Positions 61,701-64,000 of a DNA stretch of 64,000 bases are shown here, in pieces. The notes under the pieces are model-generated. The model searched no databases. It was not told the origin of the DNA and worked only from the letters and a program-made list of their open reading frames with translations. The stretch's first letter is position 1. Each line of letters starts with the position of its first letter. Both the position numbers and the translations under genes were made by a program. The DNA is from Biomphalaria glabrata (Eukaryota > Mollusca > Gastropoda > Planorbidae): positions 43,737,529-43,801,528 of the forward strand of contig NC_074720.1 in assembly GCF_947242115.1 (NCBI RefSeq). The letters run 5' to 3'.

Positions 61701-62006
61701 TAAAATATCCATTATCTTCTATTTATTTTTGAAACCTACAATTAAAAGTTATTAAAACTTGTACGTTTTTATAAACAACCAAATATACGTTTTATACCTT
61801 CTTTATATATCTTGAAGCATCTAATGCCCATTATTTTCCAACATATTACGACATAAAGAGTAACCAGTCAACCGTTTGGCTTCCGACACTGAAATCTTGG
61901 TTTGATATCTCGACAAAGATATTACAATTTCATAATTGTCCTTAGCTATTCTAAGTCCATCCAAACCCAGTATTGTAACGTAATTTGGGGAAAAAAGACT
62001 TTCAGA
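58754..62006. repeat. Macrosatellite unit U6
   Basis: 3253 bp. Carries GAAGCGGATGATC (58783), shared with U7 only. Otherwise nearly indistinguishable from U5, so U5-U7 are the most recent duplicates in view. Confidence 0.95.
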
Positions 62007-64000
62007 CTGGTGCTGGCAACATTGTTCGTTAACGAAGCGGATGATCAGATCATTTTCTACTCTATAGATCGCAAATTCTAAAAGGAAATCCAACTACTTA
62101 AATTAATAACCAAACAAAACAAGTCTTGTGTACTTTCGAAGGACTGTAGAAGAGCCACTAGTCTTAACTTTTTACAAACATGGAATGTGATTGATTATTT
62201 GAATACAAAACAACAACTGAATATTTATAAGAGTATACTTTCAAAAAAACAAGTTGAAGGGCCAATCATACTTGAAATATTCAATTTTCAGTACGTTCAA
62301 AATACAATATCTCAGATACACTAGTATTTATTACGATCTAACTTCTTGTTCCACAAAGAGATATATATATAGTTCGTCCATCGTGGTTCGATGATGACCA
62401 CTTTGTCATCCAGGGGGCTGAGGGCTTTGCACTGGGGTTTTATGCCTCCTCATGTAGCTGGTGAGACCTATGTGAGCCCAGGATGTTCAGCGGCACACTT
62501 GGCGGGTTATTCCAGCTGGAGCTAGTGTCGTTTGCCTTGCTTTTCTTCTCTGGCGTTTTTCTTCTGCCAGCGTTGTTCTTTTTTTTTTCTCAGCAACCTG
62601 TGAGCCAGTTTTCACAGCGCGACGCCATGATGCTCTGTCATGTGCCTCTGTCTACCAGGTGGCTGGGTCTATGCTAAACGCCTTCACAGAAGCTTTAAGG
62701 GTGTCCCTGAAGCGCTTTCTTTGACCACCTAGCGAGCGCTTTCCTTTGCTTAGTTGGCCATACAAGAGTCGTTTAGGGATGCGGTGGTCTTCCATTCTGC
62801 AGAGATAACGAAGGACAAACATACTTACTCTTTCTCAAACACATAGAAAGAAAATTTAGAAAATAAGTTTACATCACGTGCAGACTTATCACATTCATAA
62901 CCTCAAAGTACATAAAAAATGGATACAACTCATACCAAAGTTACAACAAATAAACAATCCATTTAATTATCCCATACATAACCCTGACATGACCATGCCT
63001 CATATATAAACTTTGAACAACGTTCAACGTCTGTTTAAACAATGAAGAAAATAAGTTTGAATGTATGGGTGTGTGTGTTTGTATAAGTAATAACTATTAA
63101 AAATGTGCATGTGTATGTATTTAATACATCATTTATTTGCTTTAAAATTATAATTACTAAAAATTAGCTATAAATTATTTATTAATTTTTTTTCAACAAG
63201 AGAGACAATTAGGACTGGAAGATGCAAGGTGGTAATTTCTTTTGGTTACATCCCTTTGAGCAAATTAATAAATTTTCAAGACAACCCAAACAGGAGAGGA
63301 TTTCATGAAAATGGACCAAATGGACTACTAAATTGTTAAAAAAAAATAAAACAGAAACAGAAAATGAAAAAACAACAACACTATTACAATAAATAATAAT
63401 AAAAATAAATTTAATCTTAAAAATGAGTTATATGCCAAAATGAAATATTTTTTAAGCTCTTCATACACATACTTACTTTGAGCTCTGTACTTTAATAGAA
63501 ACCAAATGGCTTCAATATATGTACATTTTTATAAATCTAGCATACCCCAGAGGGCTTCATTGGATATAGGATGGAGGTCCTTTGTCTTAGGTTCTTAAGG
63601 AAAAAATTGTTGCAAAAATAATTTAAATAAAAATGAATGCTAATAACTTATAAGTCTTATAAAAATATATTTAAAATATAGTTTGGCAATACTTATTTTT
63701 AGGAACACTTTCAAAAAAATTTGGTGAATGTTTTTTTCACCGATATCTGGACATTTGCTGTCATCATTTTATGGACCTTTGCTGTCACCTTTTTCTGGAC
63801 CTTTGCTGTCATCATTTTTTGGACCTCTGCTGTCATCATTTTCTGAACCCCTTGCTGTCACCATTTTATGGATCATCGCTGCAGCCTACTCTGCGATCAT
63901 ACTGAAAATCCTGGAAAATGACTTTGATAAAAAATTTATTTTTTTTTTTATAAAATTTTCCTTGTGTTATTATTAATTTAGAATGATGTTTTGTGTGTTT
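62007..64000. repeat. Macrosatellite unit U7, truncated by window edge
   Basis: 1994 bp visible. It has the U6 markers at the left but the U1-type GAGGGCTTCATTGG at its variable block. Confidence 0.95.

Larger units (their letters stand above)
39477..64000. repeat. Macrosatellite of ~3,253-bp units
   Basis: Phased on CTGGTGCTGGCAAC, units start at 39758 (U1), 45739 (U2), 48994 (U3), 52247 (U4), 55501 (U5), 58754 (U6) and 62007 (U7, cut by the window end). Lengths are 3253-3255 bp; U1 is followed by three extra 909-bp sub-repeats (43012-45738). Units are nearly identical apart from poly-A/T length, (AT)n length and scattered changes. Each unit holds, in order: the 3' part of an old SINE I, a LINE 3' end (minus), a 24-bp minisatellite, a purine-rich patch, a Pol III-like segment (minus), and the 5' part of the SINE. 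No protein gene is supported. The array continues beyond 64000. Confidence 0.97.

Noticed and set aside
42826-62093. Recurring 90-residue minus-strand frame in every macrosatellite unit
   Set aside because: It is antisense to an old SINE I; the conservation only reflects recent amplification of the unit.
40235-63976. Recurring plus-strand frames of 64-82 residues in each unit (over the LINE remnant and the 24-bp minisatellite)
   Set aside because: One lies antisense to a dead LINE, the other is minisatellite translation and shifts frame between units.

Overview
The window looks like nuclear DNA of a mollusc, most likely a freshwater pulmonate snail of the Biomphalaria/Bulinus/Physella type. 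It is AT-rich and intron-rich. It is full of tRNA-derived SINEs, including one with clear A and B boxes of a kind I associate with mollusc genomes, and also of hAT MITEs, LINE 3' ends and tandem arrays. There are no bacterial signals and no complete rRNA or tRNA genes. The taxon is inferred from repeat content and was not tested.

Coding content is small. Two paralogous five-exon genes lie head to tail on the minus strand: gene A (1824..10467) and gene B (20881..28789). I rebuilt both from splice sites. Exons 2 and 3 are the same length in the two genes (116 and 70 bp) and the intron phases agree (0, 2, 0, 1). Each encodes a predicted small secreted glycoprotein of about 250-265 residues: signal peptide, a beta-sandwich region resembling a family 2 carbohydrate-binding module (CBM2), a Ser/Thr-rich linker, and a C-terminal cysteine-rich PAN/Apple-like domain. 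One further possible exon lies at 18710..18968 (minus).

Layout. 1-10.5 kb: gene A with SINEs, a hAT MITE, 34-bp and 14-bp minisatellites and a Ty3/Gypsy fossil in its introns. 10.5-20.9 kb: intergenic, with a hAT MITE, a 1-kb GATA/GACA array, SINEs and LINE ends. 20.9-28.8 kb: gene B, whose introns are largely tandem repeats; intron 1 carries arrays built from its own splice-junction sequences, and an R4/Dong-like LINE sits between TAA-type repeats in intron 3. 28.8-39.4 kb: a graveyard of LINE pieces, SINEs, hAT elements with perfect 8-bp target duplications, a candidate solo LTR, and a 2.77-kb hAT element holding a Gypsy fossil and another MITE. 39.5-64.0 kb: a macrosatellite of about 3,253-bp units (six full and one partial), with a nested block of three extra 909-bp sub-repeats, running off the right edge.

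The two genes are probably products of one tandem duplication. Nothing in the sequence shows that they share a pathway with any other element here. The macrosatellite units contain an old SINE, a LINE 3' end and a Pol III-like segment, and no convincing protein gene.
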